Part shown: positions 48,048 through 59,056 of the stretch, one piece after another
How the letters are laid out: the number at the start of each line of letters is the position of its first letter
How positions within the stretch are numbered: position 1 is the first letter of the stretch
Assembly (NCBI GenBank): GCA_015680685.1
Contig: MNCI01033474.1
Span: forward strand, 1,802,910-1,866,909
Direction: 5' to 3'
From: Gnetum montanum
Taxonomy: Eukaryota; Streptophyta; Gnetopsida; Gnetales; Gnetaceae
DNA length: 64,000 bases
Notes under the pieces: model-generated
What the model saw: only the letters and a program-made list of their open reading frames with translations
Databases searched by the model: none
Told to the model about the DNA's origin: nothing
Program-made: the position numbers and the translations under genes

Positions 48048-50700
48048 TTTAGATTTCCTTTTCAAAACCTATAGTAATCTTATTACTTGCCCACTAGAAA
48101 GCTGGAAATTTATTATTAATGGTTTATTTTTATCAAGGAAAATGTACTTAAGATTATTAGGTAATTCACAAAGTTTCAAATAATCATTAATTTAGTTTTG
48201 AATTATTTCTCCTATAATCCATAATTCCAAGAATAAGATTTGATCTAAAAGATTTTGTTGTTCTTTTATAGAAGGATCTAAAGGTTCTTCTTCAAAATTA
48301 TTTAATAGTAATGTTTTCCTATATTGAGCCATTGTTGATGTGGGAGTTATGTAGAGAATCCTAGCCTCTTTAATATTTTTCTTCAACCAATCTTCTTTTA
48401 TTTTATCCAACACATTAAGCATAAAGGTAAGATTGGCAAAAGATAGTTGGAGTTGCCCTGATCTACAATTAAGGATTGCATTGACTATTGCTAACTAGGG
48501 TCTACCTAGGATAATGGGAAAGCAATTTGGATCTTTAAATTTTAATACAATAGAATCAATAGGATATTTTCCTTTTTCAACCTCCACAATTGAATCTTTT
48601 ATTACTCCTATAGGTTTAACACTTGAGCCATTGGCTAAAGATATTGGCATGTTGACTTTCCTTATATCTTCCATGTCAAGTAGCTTGGCCATTTCAAGTG
48701 TAATATTAATATGATCTTCTAGATCCAATAAGGAAATTTTAATGTTTTTTCTATTAATTCTTATTGAGATTTTGCAAACTCCTAGATCTTCATAGTTTGG
48801 AATTTCTTGACTTTTTATGACTTAAGATAGGTTGTCAACCAAATATACTTGTCTTGGAATTTTTTCTTTTCTCATTTTTGTTTATAATTCACTCAAATAT
48901 TTAGCGTAAATAGGTGTATCCTTGATAGATTTCTCTAATTAAATGTGTAAATATAATTCATTAAACATTTTCTCTATATGTGTCTTACTTGTAAACTCTT
49001 CTTGTAATCGTTTAGGGAAGGGTGGTGAAATTACTTTTCTATTCAAGGGGGAAGAGGTTGATTGTTGATCCTCTTTCTCCATTGTTTCTTCACTTCCTTC
49101 CTTATCCATTATATGTGGTTGATCCTCCTCATATGTCTCATTAATGTTATCTTGAAATCTAACCTTTTTTTTTTGTCTACACTTCATAATTTTTTCACTC
49201 CTAGTAATGTAGAATGTAATGGTTCCTTATCCTTTCTTTGTGTTGTGAAATTTGGCTCTAGTTGAAAAGATAATTTCTTTTTTATTAGATCTTGGAACTG
49301 TCTCATTGCCTTACTTATGAATTTCCTACTTTCCTCAAAGAAGGAAGTAAGGCTTTAAGTGAGTTTATCTAAATGTTTACTACTTTGGCTTTTAAAAGGT
49401 ATAAATTATTTTGGGAGTACTATGATTGTTGAAAGGGTACTCTTTATTGGAATGAAGCTATTGGTTGGCTCCTAATTGTTGAAAAGTAGTTACTAATTCT
49501 TGCACCTCCTCATGACAATAAACTAGTGTTGGATAGGTGGTACAATCATGTTGTTGACTACTACATAAGCTGCATACTTCATTTTGCATCATGTGAACTT
49601 TCTTCTTTATTAACTAAGTTGATTCATTAACTTTCTTATTTAATTGTTTAGTTTGTTGAGTCATTCCTTGCATGATATTAGGTTTTGGCCATATCTTAAT
49701 TTGATCAACCAATGAATCTATTATTCTTCAACCATCCTCTAGTGTGATATTTAATATATTTCCACACATTCAAAGTCAACATTTTTTCTATAGTATGGAA
49801 ATAGGTCTTCTACAAATATTTGTATAAGTTAATAGGTTGGGAATCCATGATTCGTGTTCTTTAAACACAACCCTTTGAACTTATCAAAGGTACTCTCATA
49901 ATCCTCATCTTCTTGTTGCATGAAATTCATCAATTTTTTCCTTAATGAATATAACTGATCATTAGGAAGGAATCATTGGAGAAAGGTAGCTTTAAACTCA
50001 TCTGATGAGCTCATGTGTGTTTTAAGGATTTGTAGTCAAAAATAAAATTTGTTCTTCAAGGTTAATTTAAAGGTAATCATTTTGATCCTATCTTCAGTTA
50101 GAGGGGCTAACATTGCAAGTGTGGTTTCAAATTCTCTTATATGAGTTACTATATCTTCATCGTTGGTTCCCATAAAGGTAGGTAGAAGGTGAATATTATT
50201 TACTTTATTGTCCCTTCCTAGAGGGAAAACTGATGGTTCTTGAGGTATTACTAGTGTTCTTTGATTTAATAAGTCCCCTAAATTCTATCCTTAATAAGAT
50301 TGTCCAAATGGAATATTAAAATCTATGCTTCTAAAAGAGAGAGGAATTGAACCATATAAATCAGAGGGGGTGTATGATGTGAAGGAGACCCAATTATGAA
50401 AGTAGTAGCTACATTTGGATTTGTAATGTGGCTTGGTATTAATATAGAAGTAGATATTGAAGTAATTAAAGTTTGAATATTTAATGTGATTACTAGTTAG
50501 ATAGTCCCTTCTATGGTAGATATATTGTTCAATATTTGGCTAAGGTTTAGATTTTGAGAACCTGAAACCATGGTTAGATTTGTGGTTTACATTGTACTAT
50601 TTAGTGTATCAAAGAGAGGGTTAAAGGATGTGGAAAAGGAAAATTGTTTTTCTAATTGTTAATGGAAAATCTTAGTTGTTTTTTCTTCCTTGTTACTTGT
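48048..50700 (-). pseudogene. gag and protease remnant of gypsy element G
   Basis: Read leftward from about 50,700. The gag capsid part (about 50,250-49,850) reads GTNDEDIVTHIREFETTLA, then FKATFLQ, LYSLRKKLMNF and Q-E-D-E-D-Y-E-S-T-F-D-K-F-K-G-L. A basic/acidic linker (49,187-48,939) ends in S-P-P-F-P-K-R-L, typical upstream of gypsy protease. The protease region (about 48,830-48,450) shows a D-L-G-V remnant of the active-site region, L-A-N-G-S-S-V-K-P-I-G-V-I and C-F-P-I-I-L-G-R-P. Next to the n at 48,047 the reading V-L-K-R-K-S-K is the start of the block that continues at 43,574 with A-W-S-Y-E-D. The same element is therefore split by the intervening Helitron/BRL block. Confidence 0.82.
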
Positions 50701-51223
50701 TAAAATTCTTTGTCTCCCAAGGGAGGTTGATGGAATAGGAATTTGTTTTATAGAACTAGATTATCCTTGTTCTTCTTGAGGTTATCTCAAATTAATTCAA
50801 GTATGTTTTTAATAGCTAGAAGTGTTTCTAGTTGGTTGAAATCATGTTGGATTTTTGTGTTGCTTATTTGATTTTATTTAACAACATTCTTCCTTAGCAC
50901 ATTCATGGATAATTAATCCTAAAAATTTATAGATTGACTTAACCAATCCTATAATTATTTCCTTAATTACAACTTTTTTATAACTTTCCTTAGTTTTGGA
51001 AATTAAAGGAATTGATTCTTGTGACTATACGTTTTCCTTATTTTTAGTATTTTTAGTTTTCTTCTTACAAGAAAAACAATTTAAAGAGATGATTTCTAAT
51101 AATAATAAACAAAAGAAATTGAAATGAAATGAAATGAAGGTGTACCTTTTGTAGAAGATATAAATTTCAAAATGAAATTTAAAAAACATATTGAAACCTT
51201 GATGATGATAGACTTTGCTAGCC
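50701..51223 (-). other. Element G leader and gag start
   Basis: No clear gene motif. It lies between gag and the primer-binding site; stops in all frames. Confidence 0.45.
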
Positions 51224-51242
51224 TCCCTAATAATAGTGCTAA
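51224..51242 (-). other. Primer-binding site of element G, decayed
   Basis: Minus-strand TTAGCACTATTATTAGGGA, two bases from the LTR end. Against the tRNA-Asp-type site TTGGCGCCGTTGCCGGGGA it differs at eight positions and every difference is G-to-A or C-to-T. This supports both the site and the orientation of element G. Confidence 0.6.
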
Positions 51243-51244
51243 AT

Positions 51245-52128
51245 TGATGAGTTAGCCAAAATTCTAGGGCTAGATTATTTTCATTGTAGAAATGTCATTG
51301 TGTGTGACTAACCCATGAGTCATATCTATGGAGGCATGGTCCAAAGTTAAATAAATCATCAAGATAGGAAATAATTAAGATCAAATCTAATCAATTCGCA
51401 CACTTAAGACTATCACTCATAAGTAAAATTACAAATCATCACCCTAACTTCTAATCCTAACTTTAAGAGTGAAAATCAATAATTAAATTGAATTGAAATC
51501 ATAAAGTACAAATGTAAATTATGAAGATCACAAGGAAGATGCCACCTAATCTGTGACTCTGCCTTGTTGCTTCCATGGTGCAACAACCTTGAAAATCTAC
51601 CAGTGAACTCTAATTATTTCTAGTATCCACAGGGCTTACTAGATCTTCATTTGAGAATTTTTTAATGAAATTTAAGAATTTAATTTCAATTTAACATACA
51701 TTTTTATAGGTATTAATATCCTTATTAGGTGTTGAGCTCTTCCATTTATACTTGAAGATCTAACATCATAATTAGGAAAAAGTGTCATCAATTAAATTTC
51801 CCTATTCCATGATGAGGTGCATTCTCTTTTTGTCAAATGATATCAATTTTTATCATGATCATAGAGGAAGTTAATATGATTTAGGTCAATCCAAATTGAT
51901 TTGGATGGTGTGGATTGATAAAGTTTTCTTCAAAATTTATCAAGATTCTTGGTCTCAATTGATATCCCCATTAATATTTATTAAACCCAATACATCTTGT
52001 GATAACATAGGCTAAACAAAATAATTAGTTCTTATTGTCAAGGATTGATGCACTTTGGTATGCTAAAACAACTAAAAAAAATAAAAATAAATTGTAATAA
52101 TAAAAATAGGGCATTTGTGGATTTAACA
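51245..52128 (-). repeat. LTR of family F, 5' LTR of element G
   Basis: Colinear with 17,132-18,147, with the same termini (TGATGAG and TTTAACA on the plus strand, TG...CA on both strands). A deletion of about 130 bp relative to copy 1 lies after caattaaatttccc (about 51,795). Position next to the primer site and gag makes it the 5' LTR of element G on the minus strand. Confidence 0.8.
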
Positions 52129-54400
52129 TATCAAAATTCACATAAATTAGGAATGAAATCTAATAGTGATTCATGATCATCCATGTCATTTTAGATGACT
52201 TCTGAAAGAGATTCCCAAGTGAGTGGGCCATCATAACTAAAGAAGAAGTGGACAAGTAGAGAAAAAGGATAGTAGCAAAAATAACAAGAAGATTAAGAGA
52301 AAGTCTCTAAGAAAACCCAGACCATAACAACTCTAAGATAAGAGCTTAATATGAACTCTATTCACCATATTTTCACCATGGAGATGGGATAATAAAGAAA
52401 GTGTGAGACACTAAGACCTAAGCTAGACATAGAAGTTATCTTAATAAATACTTTCTTGGAGAATGTACAAAGAAAGGAGATTCAAATTAGAATTTTATAA
52501 AAATCTATCTTTGGATTCTTCTTAGAGTTTGTGTTGAAGGAGGTTCATACATAGTTTCAAGTATCATTGCTATGATCCACCATTACTACTAGCGAGCAAT
52601 GGTACTTGGAAGTAACTTATGTCTTTTGGAATAATTTCTAGGGAGATGAAGTAGTGAAAATTAAATATATTATTATCTTCTACTTAGTGGAGGACATAGC
52701 ATAGGTCCTTGGATTACCCAATACTAAGGTAATTCTTATAGAGGTATTGACACAAGTGGATGTGGAGGTTAAAAAAATGGACTTAATATTACTATGGAGT
52801 GAACCATAAGAAGTATGGTGCTATTATAAAGGTAGAGAGGATGTAATTTAAAATTGTAGCATACCATCTTAATCTAACGGTACTACTAAGCAAGGTAAAA
52901 AATTTCTCTACAAGGTCATGTGTGGCTCTGAGTGAGAATCTCCCTATTAATCTTTTCCACCTCATTTTCCTAGATATTGAGAAGAGATTTAAAGAAAATG
53001 GGAATGGTAGGAAGATACTTTCCTTTTCTTAACGTATTAGAAAATTATGCAAAAGGAAAGGAATAATGTGCCTTTCTAATTAGACACTCCATAGGATCCC
53101 TACTACATCTTGGCAGAAAATAATGAAGGATAAGATCCCCATCAAATTCTAGAAAGAAGCATCATCTTCATTTTAGCCAGTAGAACCTAAAATAATAGTA
53201 GCATATAAATGATTAAGAAAACTTAAAGAAGAAATGCAATAACAAGCCTTTATAAGTGGTTATGGTGGAAAATAATTGGTATATGATTTGGTCATAAGCC
53301 ATCTTAATGAAGTCACTAAGATTATTAGCTAGCTGATAGATAATCTAGGTAATGTGTTCTCCATAAAAAGGAACCAAGATCCTATTCATGCTAATCCTAG
53401 TATACAAGAGATCATGGTATTCATTCTTGAGGAATAATTTCCTAAAATATCTAGGAAAATCATGGCTTTCTCTATAACATTGGAGGAGGACAAAGGCATA
53501 ACAATCTTGGTGATATCACATAAGGACTAGGAGATATCTTCTAAGATGATTATTGATAAAGTTGAACAAGCTCTAAGTGCTTCTATAACATCTATCTTAG
53601 ATACTAAAGTTGAATAAGCTCTAAGTATTTTTAGGAGCTAGAAGTAGGGGAATGACTATAGTGTAACACAAGGAGGTAATAGAAGTATTAATTAGAGATA
53701 AGAAATAGAGTTTGAATATCTTTGATATTGTGGAAGACATATCAACAATGTAGTCATAGATACTAGAAATAAGAGATGAGCTTCTGATTGCATAGGTAGA
53801 ACTTGAAGAAGCTAGCAACATTAATTAGAGGTTGGCAGTGGAGATTAAGAAACATAGAGCTTATTTATTTAATCCTATCATTTTGTGGCTAGAAATTATA
53901 AGAAATGAAGCTTTTCAACAACTTTGAGAAAAATTGAAACAGGCCAAGAATGCCAAGAACCTTGTGGTCCTGGATGCATCATTATTGATCATAATGCTTA
54001 TTATAACAAAAAATATCCTCCTTAATACACATAAAGAAAACATATTTTTAACTAAGGAAAATTGGTTCCTATAGAAATTTAACACTCAAAAGGAGTAATT
54101 GTTTGAATACATTAGAAAATAGTTGGAACAACTTAACAGGGTAAACAAAGATGTTAAGAGTTTGATTACTGAGACTAGGAATCTAATTATGGATGAAGTA
54201 CATACCATTTTCTAAAAGACTATAATTGATATTAACACTTGGGAAAATAAACCCCTAATGTATGAGAAGGTGAAGAATCATTATAGGAACCAACTTGAAT
54301 GTTATAGGAGGTAAATAAGAAGGAGATTAGATTAGTAAAGGCCAAGATGAATGATGCCCTCTAGCAACTTCAATAAAGAGGTGGTGCAAGTTATCCCACC
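52129..54400. other. Repeat-like DNA, no gene recognised
   Basis: Old AT-rich sequence with plus-strand coding-like fragments (for example 53,240-53,560, hydrophilic and rich in Ile, Glu and Lys) but frequent stops. No family motif can be named. It may be another decayed element. Confidence 0.4.
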
Positions 54401-54973
54401 TATAACATCCCCATTTCCAAATGGTACTATTGCATAATGAAGATGATGCCTCTTCATAATAAGTGTTATTGTTATTGTAACAAGACCTGAAATGGCATAT
54501 TATAATTGAGAGCTGAAATGGTGCATTGTAATAATGAAAATGTATCTTGAGTTGACCTTTAGGGGTTTAATCTAAGGAATTTATGCTTGGGATTAGAGGT
54601 TATACTAGGAATGGAGTGGTAGAGCTAGAAAGGTAAGTTACAAGAGCTAGGTGAAGCAAAATAGGAAGAGGAGTGGTCATCCCATCTGGTTGGTTGTACA
54701 TCTAACTATGGTGGCAATGCTGGATTACCTCTAAGGGAAAGAATTTGAAGGAAGAAAATCCCAAGGAACACTTTTAGAGCATGATCTAGATACTCCATTC
54801 CATATCAATAAAGCATTTTTTCTTTCTCTGTTTGCATTTTCCTTGTTATTTTCCTTACACATAAGGTTGAATATTACATATATTTGGTATTTGATATGTT
54901 GTCTTCTCATGAATAATGTCTAATATAACATGTATTTGATGTTTTCCATGACATCTAGGAATAGGATTTCACA
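54401..54973 (+). repeat. copia-type LTR
   Basis: Ends aggaataggatttcaca and is followed by a tRNA-Met-type primer site. Its start, tataacatccccatttcc (first G mutated to A), is the inverted complement of its end, the extended terminal inverted repeat typical of LTRs. The last 330 bases match 63,590-63,902. A run tttttctttctctgtttgc occurs about 140 bases before the end. Confidence 0.72.
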
Positions 54974-54974
54974 G

Positions 54975-54986
54975 TTAGTATCAGAG
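54975..54986 (+). other. tRNA-Met-type primer-binding site
   Basis: TTAGTATCAGAG directly after the LTR end; the canonical site is TTGGTATCAGAG, complementary to initiator tRNA-Met and typical of copia elements. One mismatch, G-to-A. Confidence 0.7.
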
Positions 54987-55248
54987 AAAACCACAACCTA
55001 AGGATCATTTAAAACCAAGTGCTGACTACAATGTGAACTTAATGATGAATCATGAAGCCATGACATAGGGAAAGTCCTTGATCATCACATGATGTACCAT
55101 ATGTCTAAGATACCTTTCCATTGATTTCATGAATAATATATTTCCATTAATTTCATGAAAAATGGATCAAACATCTATAAAATACATAAATCCCACAAAA
55201 CTACAAAATTCTTTCATGGATATCATTAACTAATGAAGATTTGATTAT
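54987..55248 (+). other. copia internal sequence, truncated
   Basis: Start of the internal region after the primer site; no gag can be read before the n at 55,249. The element is cut here. Confidence 0.5.
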
Positions 55249-55249
55249 N

Positions 55250-57613
55250 CAGAAATGATAATCCGCCCAAGGATCCCGGAATAAACCCATGGAGATTGTT
55301 GTGAGAGAGATCAATAACAGCAAGCTCTTTCATGTTTCCCAGACTACTTGGGATCTGACCAGAAATCTGGTTATGTGCTAAACCCAGAACTTCAATGTAA
55401 TACATGGAACCAAAGGTTTCCGGAATATTTCCGGAAAGTGAATTGTAGGACAGATCAAGATAAATCAAGCTACCATTATCCTGGAAACGATTCATAGTGA
55501 TACCGTAATATACCCGCGTATACTCGCAAGAACGTAGCATAGGCGTTTTGTTCAGTTGCTCCGGCCTAATTCCTCCAAATTCCAGTAAACCGCCGGCTCC
55601 CCTGCAGGCGCTTCCATATTCATTCCTTATGAAGGCAAAATTCTTGCCAGACACATTTCCCGCAACAATATGACCCGAATTCGCTGATAATGTTTCAGGC
55701 ATGGAACCATTCAAGAGGTTGCTGTTCAGATCCAACCATATTAAACTGCTACAGTTTCCCAGCTCCGGGGGAATGGGTCCCGAGAGAGAATTACTGTCCA
55801 GCTGAAGAATGGCCAGTTTCTTCAGCCGGCCCAGAGAAGGCGGTATCTGACCGCTCAGTCTGTTCCTGGACAGCGATATCCACATGAGATTGGGGCAATT
55901 GGCAAGAGCCTCCGGCACAGGGCCTGTCAGCCAATTGCTGTTGAGGATCAGAGTTTCCAAACTTCCGCTGTTACAGATGCTCTGTGGAATCCCTCCTTCC
56001 AACTTATTGAACCACAAAACCAGGTCACGAAGGTCCGGAAGATCCCCTAAAGGCGCAGGAATGGTGCCATGAAGCATATTGAAGCTCAAATCCAGAGACT
56101 GCAAACTTTGGCAGTTGGTAATTTGGGTGGGCACAGGACCCGTCAGCAGATTGTTGGCCAGATGCAGTTTCTGCAAGGATGATGAGGGGCTGCATATGGC
56201 ATGAGGGATGTCGCCAGAAATTCTGTTGGAGCTCAGGTCCAGAATCTGGAGGGTGTTGCTACTGTTGGTCAGAGAGATGGGTACTGGACCAGTTATGTTG
56301 TTGAACGACAACTGCAAAACCCTAAGCGAACTAAGGCCGCTCACAAGCATTTCAGGAAACGCTCCTACCAGCTGATTGTGACTGAGATCCATCGTCTGCA
56401 GGGAAGTGCAAGAGTTGAAGCTCCATGGAATTGAGCCGGTGAGGTTACTGTTATAAGAGAGATCCAGCTCCTTCAAATAAGCGCAGCTGTTTGCCATCTC
56501 CTCAGGAACTTCTCCGTTGAGATTGTTTTTGGAAATCAGCAGCTGCTCTAGGCTGGTCAGCCCTCCCAGGGCCGCTGGAATTTCACCAGACAGTTTGTTT
56601 GCAGACAGATTGAGCACTTTGAGCTGCTTACAGCTGCCCAGCGAAAGGGGTATGTTCCCTGACAGAAAATTACTGGAAAGATCAAGGACTTGCAGGAGTG
56701 GTTGACCACTGCAATTAGCCTCTGAGGAGGAGAAGGAGGAGCTGTTGCTGCAACGGTTGCTGCTCACGATTAAGTCTGCCGGAATTTCAGCTTCCAAGGA
56801 ATTGGCCGAGAGATTGAGACTTACCAGTTGCTTGCATCTGCTGCCGATTCCGAGAGGAATGCTTCCGTTGAGCTTGTTGCCGGACACGTCCAGATGCTGC
56901 AGATTGTCGCAAGAGCCCGACAAGATTTGGGGCAACAGCGTTTCCCCTGACAGCGAATTGTGCGAGAGGTCCAGCACTCGCATGGAAGGCAAACTAAAAC
57001 TCTTCTTCCCTTTGGATGATGCTGCGATTGTGAATGAGTTGAAGGAGAGATTGAGATAGACAAGTCCCTGACAGGAGTAGCTCAGGAACCCTAAATCAAG
57101 ACCTCCCGACAGCATGTTATCGGATAAATCCAATACGCTCACGCTGCACACGGCAAGGCCAGGGCCATTTTTGGAGGAATCCAGAGCCCCGGAGACGTTA
57201 TTTCCTCGCAGGACAAGAGCATCCAGCTTATCCATGCGGGACATAATGCTGTAGGCCTGCACAGAGCCTGAAATCCCAGCATTGCTTAAATTGAGCGACC
57301 TCACTCTAAACTGCAAGCACGTAACACCGTACCAACGACAGGGGCTGTTGCCGTGGCTCCATCCGTTCAGGATGCCCTTGGGATCTTCTGAAATGCCACG
57401 CCTGAACTCCAGCAACGCCTCCACATCCGATTTCAGAGAAGGACCCAAACCCATCTCAGCACCAGCACCAGCACCAGAACCCAAATCCACCCAAATGAGC
57501 ACAAAAACCCACAACCACAGCCTCAGCCTGAGCCCCCAATCCACATCTCCAAATCCAGACCCAAAATCGCTACCGCACCTGGCACCTGCCCGCTTGTATT
57601 CCTCCATATCCAT
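55250..57613 (-). CDS. BRL1: BRI1/BRL-type receptor kinase, signal peptide, LRRs and island domain
   Basis: N-terminal 788 codons of a brassinosteroid-receptor-like kinase; the extracellular part binds the steroid. The start at 57,613 (MDMEEY) is preferred over an in-frame ATG at 57,709, which only adds a polar Glu/Gln/Ser run; it still leaves an unusually long 28-residue n-region before the hydrophobic signal core (29-43). The LRR N-terminal cap ends in C-R-W-Y-G-V-T-C. Tandem LRRs of the N-L-S-x-N-x-L-S-G-x-I-P type follow. The island domain (about 642-711) interrupts the repeats, with the family marks L-L-E-F-G-G-I-R-P-E-Q-L, SCEYTRVYYGIT and D-N-G-S-L-I-Y-L-D-L-S-Y-N. Four more LRR blocks follow, up to S-L-G-G-L-S-F-L at the n. 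No stop or frameshift. The remainder is at 46,621-48,046; together about 1,262 residues, normal for the family. Confidence 0.93.
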
Positions 57614-58330
57614 GCTCACGCTTGGGTGCTGTCGCGAAGGAGAAGAAGAAGCAGCGGTGGCGGGATTACACTGCTTCTCTTTTTCTTCCTGCGCTTTCTC
57701 CTCTTGCATTTGTTGCCCTGGTTCTGGCTCTCGAGGGCATTGTGTTCTTCAAGTTGCATCTTGATCCATGCTTTCTCTCTTCTTCTTCTTCACATTTTAC
57801 AAGGCTCGTTGAGGAGAGTGAGGAAGCAAGACATGGACATGAATGCACCACAACAAGAAGTAGAAAATCAAGGCCAAAGTGAAAGGGAAAGGGCAAAAAA
57901 GGCGGGGCAAGCAGGCACACGCAGGGAGGCGAGCCGAGGCACAGCAAATGGAGAACCTTAGTCTAAACAATTGAAGCAACTTCCAAACCTCGGCGGTGTG
58001 TCAGTGACCTTAGAAACCTCCACGTTCAAAAAGCCACTCACCACCACCACCACCACCAGCAGAAGCAGCATCATCATCATTTTCATCTTCATCATGGCCC
58101 TGGCCCTGGCCCTGACCCTGACCCTGGGCCTGGCCCCCTCGTGGGCAACAGGAAGGCGGAGGGCACACGTTCATACAGCCACTACCACCACAATTCCAAG
58201 CCCTCACTATGTATGACATGATATATTCTAACGGCGCCATGGCTCTATCTTAGCCTCCTTTTTACCGGTACCACTACCACTTGCAGTTTACTGCTGCTGC
58301 ACAAGGAAAGCAACCCTGGATGTCTAACTT
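57614..58330 (-). promoter_or_regulatory. 5' leader/proximal promoter region of the BRL gene
   Basis: No separate gene. Rich in simple repeats on the plus strand: cttcttcttc-type runs (57,776-57,792), caccacc repeats (58,039-58,056), catcatcat, and a hexamer array ccctgg/ccctga (58,097-58,131). Open stretches on either strand here are low-complexity by-products of these repeats. Probably 5' UTR and proximal promoter; the transcription start cannot be placed. Confidence 0.45.
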
Positions 58331-58962
58331 CTAAATTGTAAGTTTCTCTTTTCTACCACGTACACCAGAAAAGGACGGATTTTGAAATCCTAGTGACAGG
58401 GGACAAGGAATTTAAGTCATTTTCTAGTACTACATTCATGTCACCGTCTAGATACGTACATACATACATACCGAGTGCACATTCTAACTATTGCTTCCGT
58501 AGACGAGTCGTAAAAGATTGTAACCCCTTTTTTACTCTTCTTACGATGCCAATTTGCCGGGCAGGAAAGCGGAAGGCAAGGGTACGCAAGAGAAGCAAAT
58601 GTACATACGTACAAGGAAGAATAAAGGCCACTGTCATGGACGTGTGCAAATTATAATTTATGGGGACCATGCCATGGTATTCTACTGCGTAAAACAAGGC
58701 AATTAAAATTACATTGTATTTGGTGCAGTATGTTATATATATATTATATTCTGATTTTTAACATCCCGATAAGTAGAGCGCTCCCGTGAAGGAGCACCCG
58801 AAATCGCGCAGTTTGACCGCCTTGCCTTGGCTCGGCACCCACAAAAACACGTCATATTTGATGCCGACCGTCTGCCCGCTGCCCGATACGAGTCGCCCCT
58901 TGCCTGCCCTGCCTTTGTCGGCTTCTGCCCGGGTTTTAAAAAAGCGCGTACGCTGGAATTGC

Positions 58963-59056
58963 AATGCCAAAGGTATGCGCACATTATCAATAATACCGTA
59001 ATTTTTAATAATGCCAAAGGTTTGCGCACATTATCAATAACACCGTAATTTTTAAT
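58963..59056 (+). repeat. 47-bp tandem duplication upstream of BRL
   Basis: Two adjacent 47-bp copies (58,963-59,009; 59,010-59,056) beginning aatgccaaaggt and containing gcgcacattatcaata; they differ at two positions, so the duplication is recent. Confidence 0.9.

Noticed and set aside
57282-57961. Open frames on the plus strand opposite the BRL N-terminus
   Set aside because: They lie antisense to a well-supported LRR gene or in simple repeats, and have no recognisable domain.
58010-58240. Gly-Gln repeat frame on the minus strand
   Set aside because: It is produced by the ccctgg/ccctga hexamer array; no signal of a real protein.
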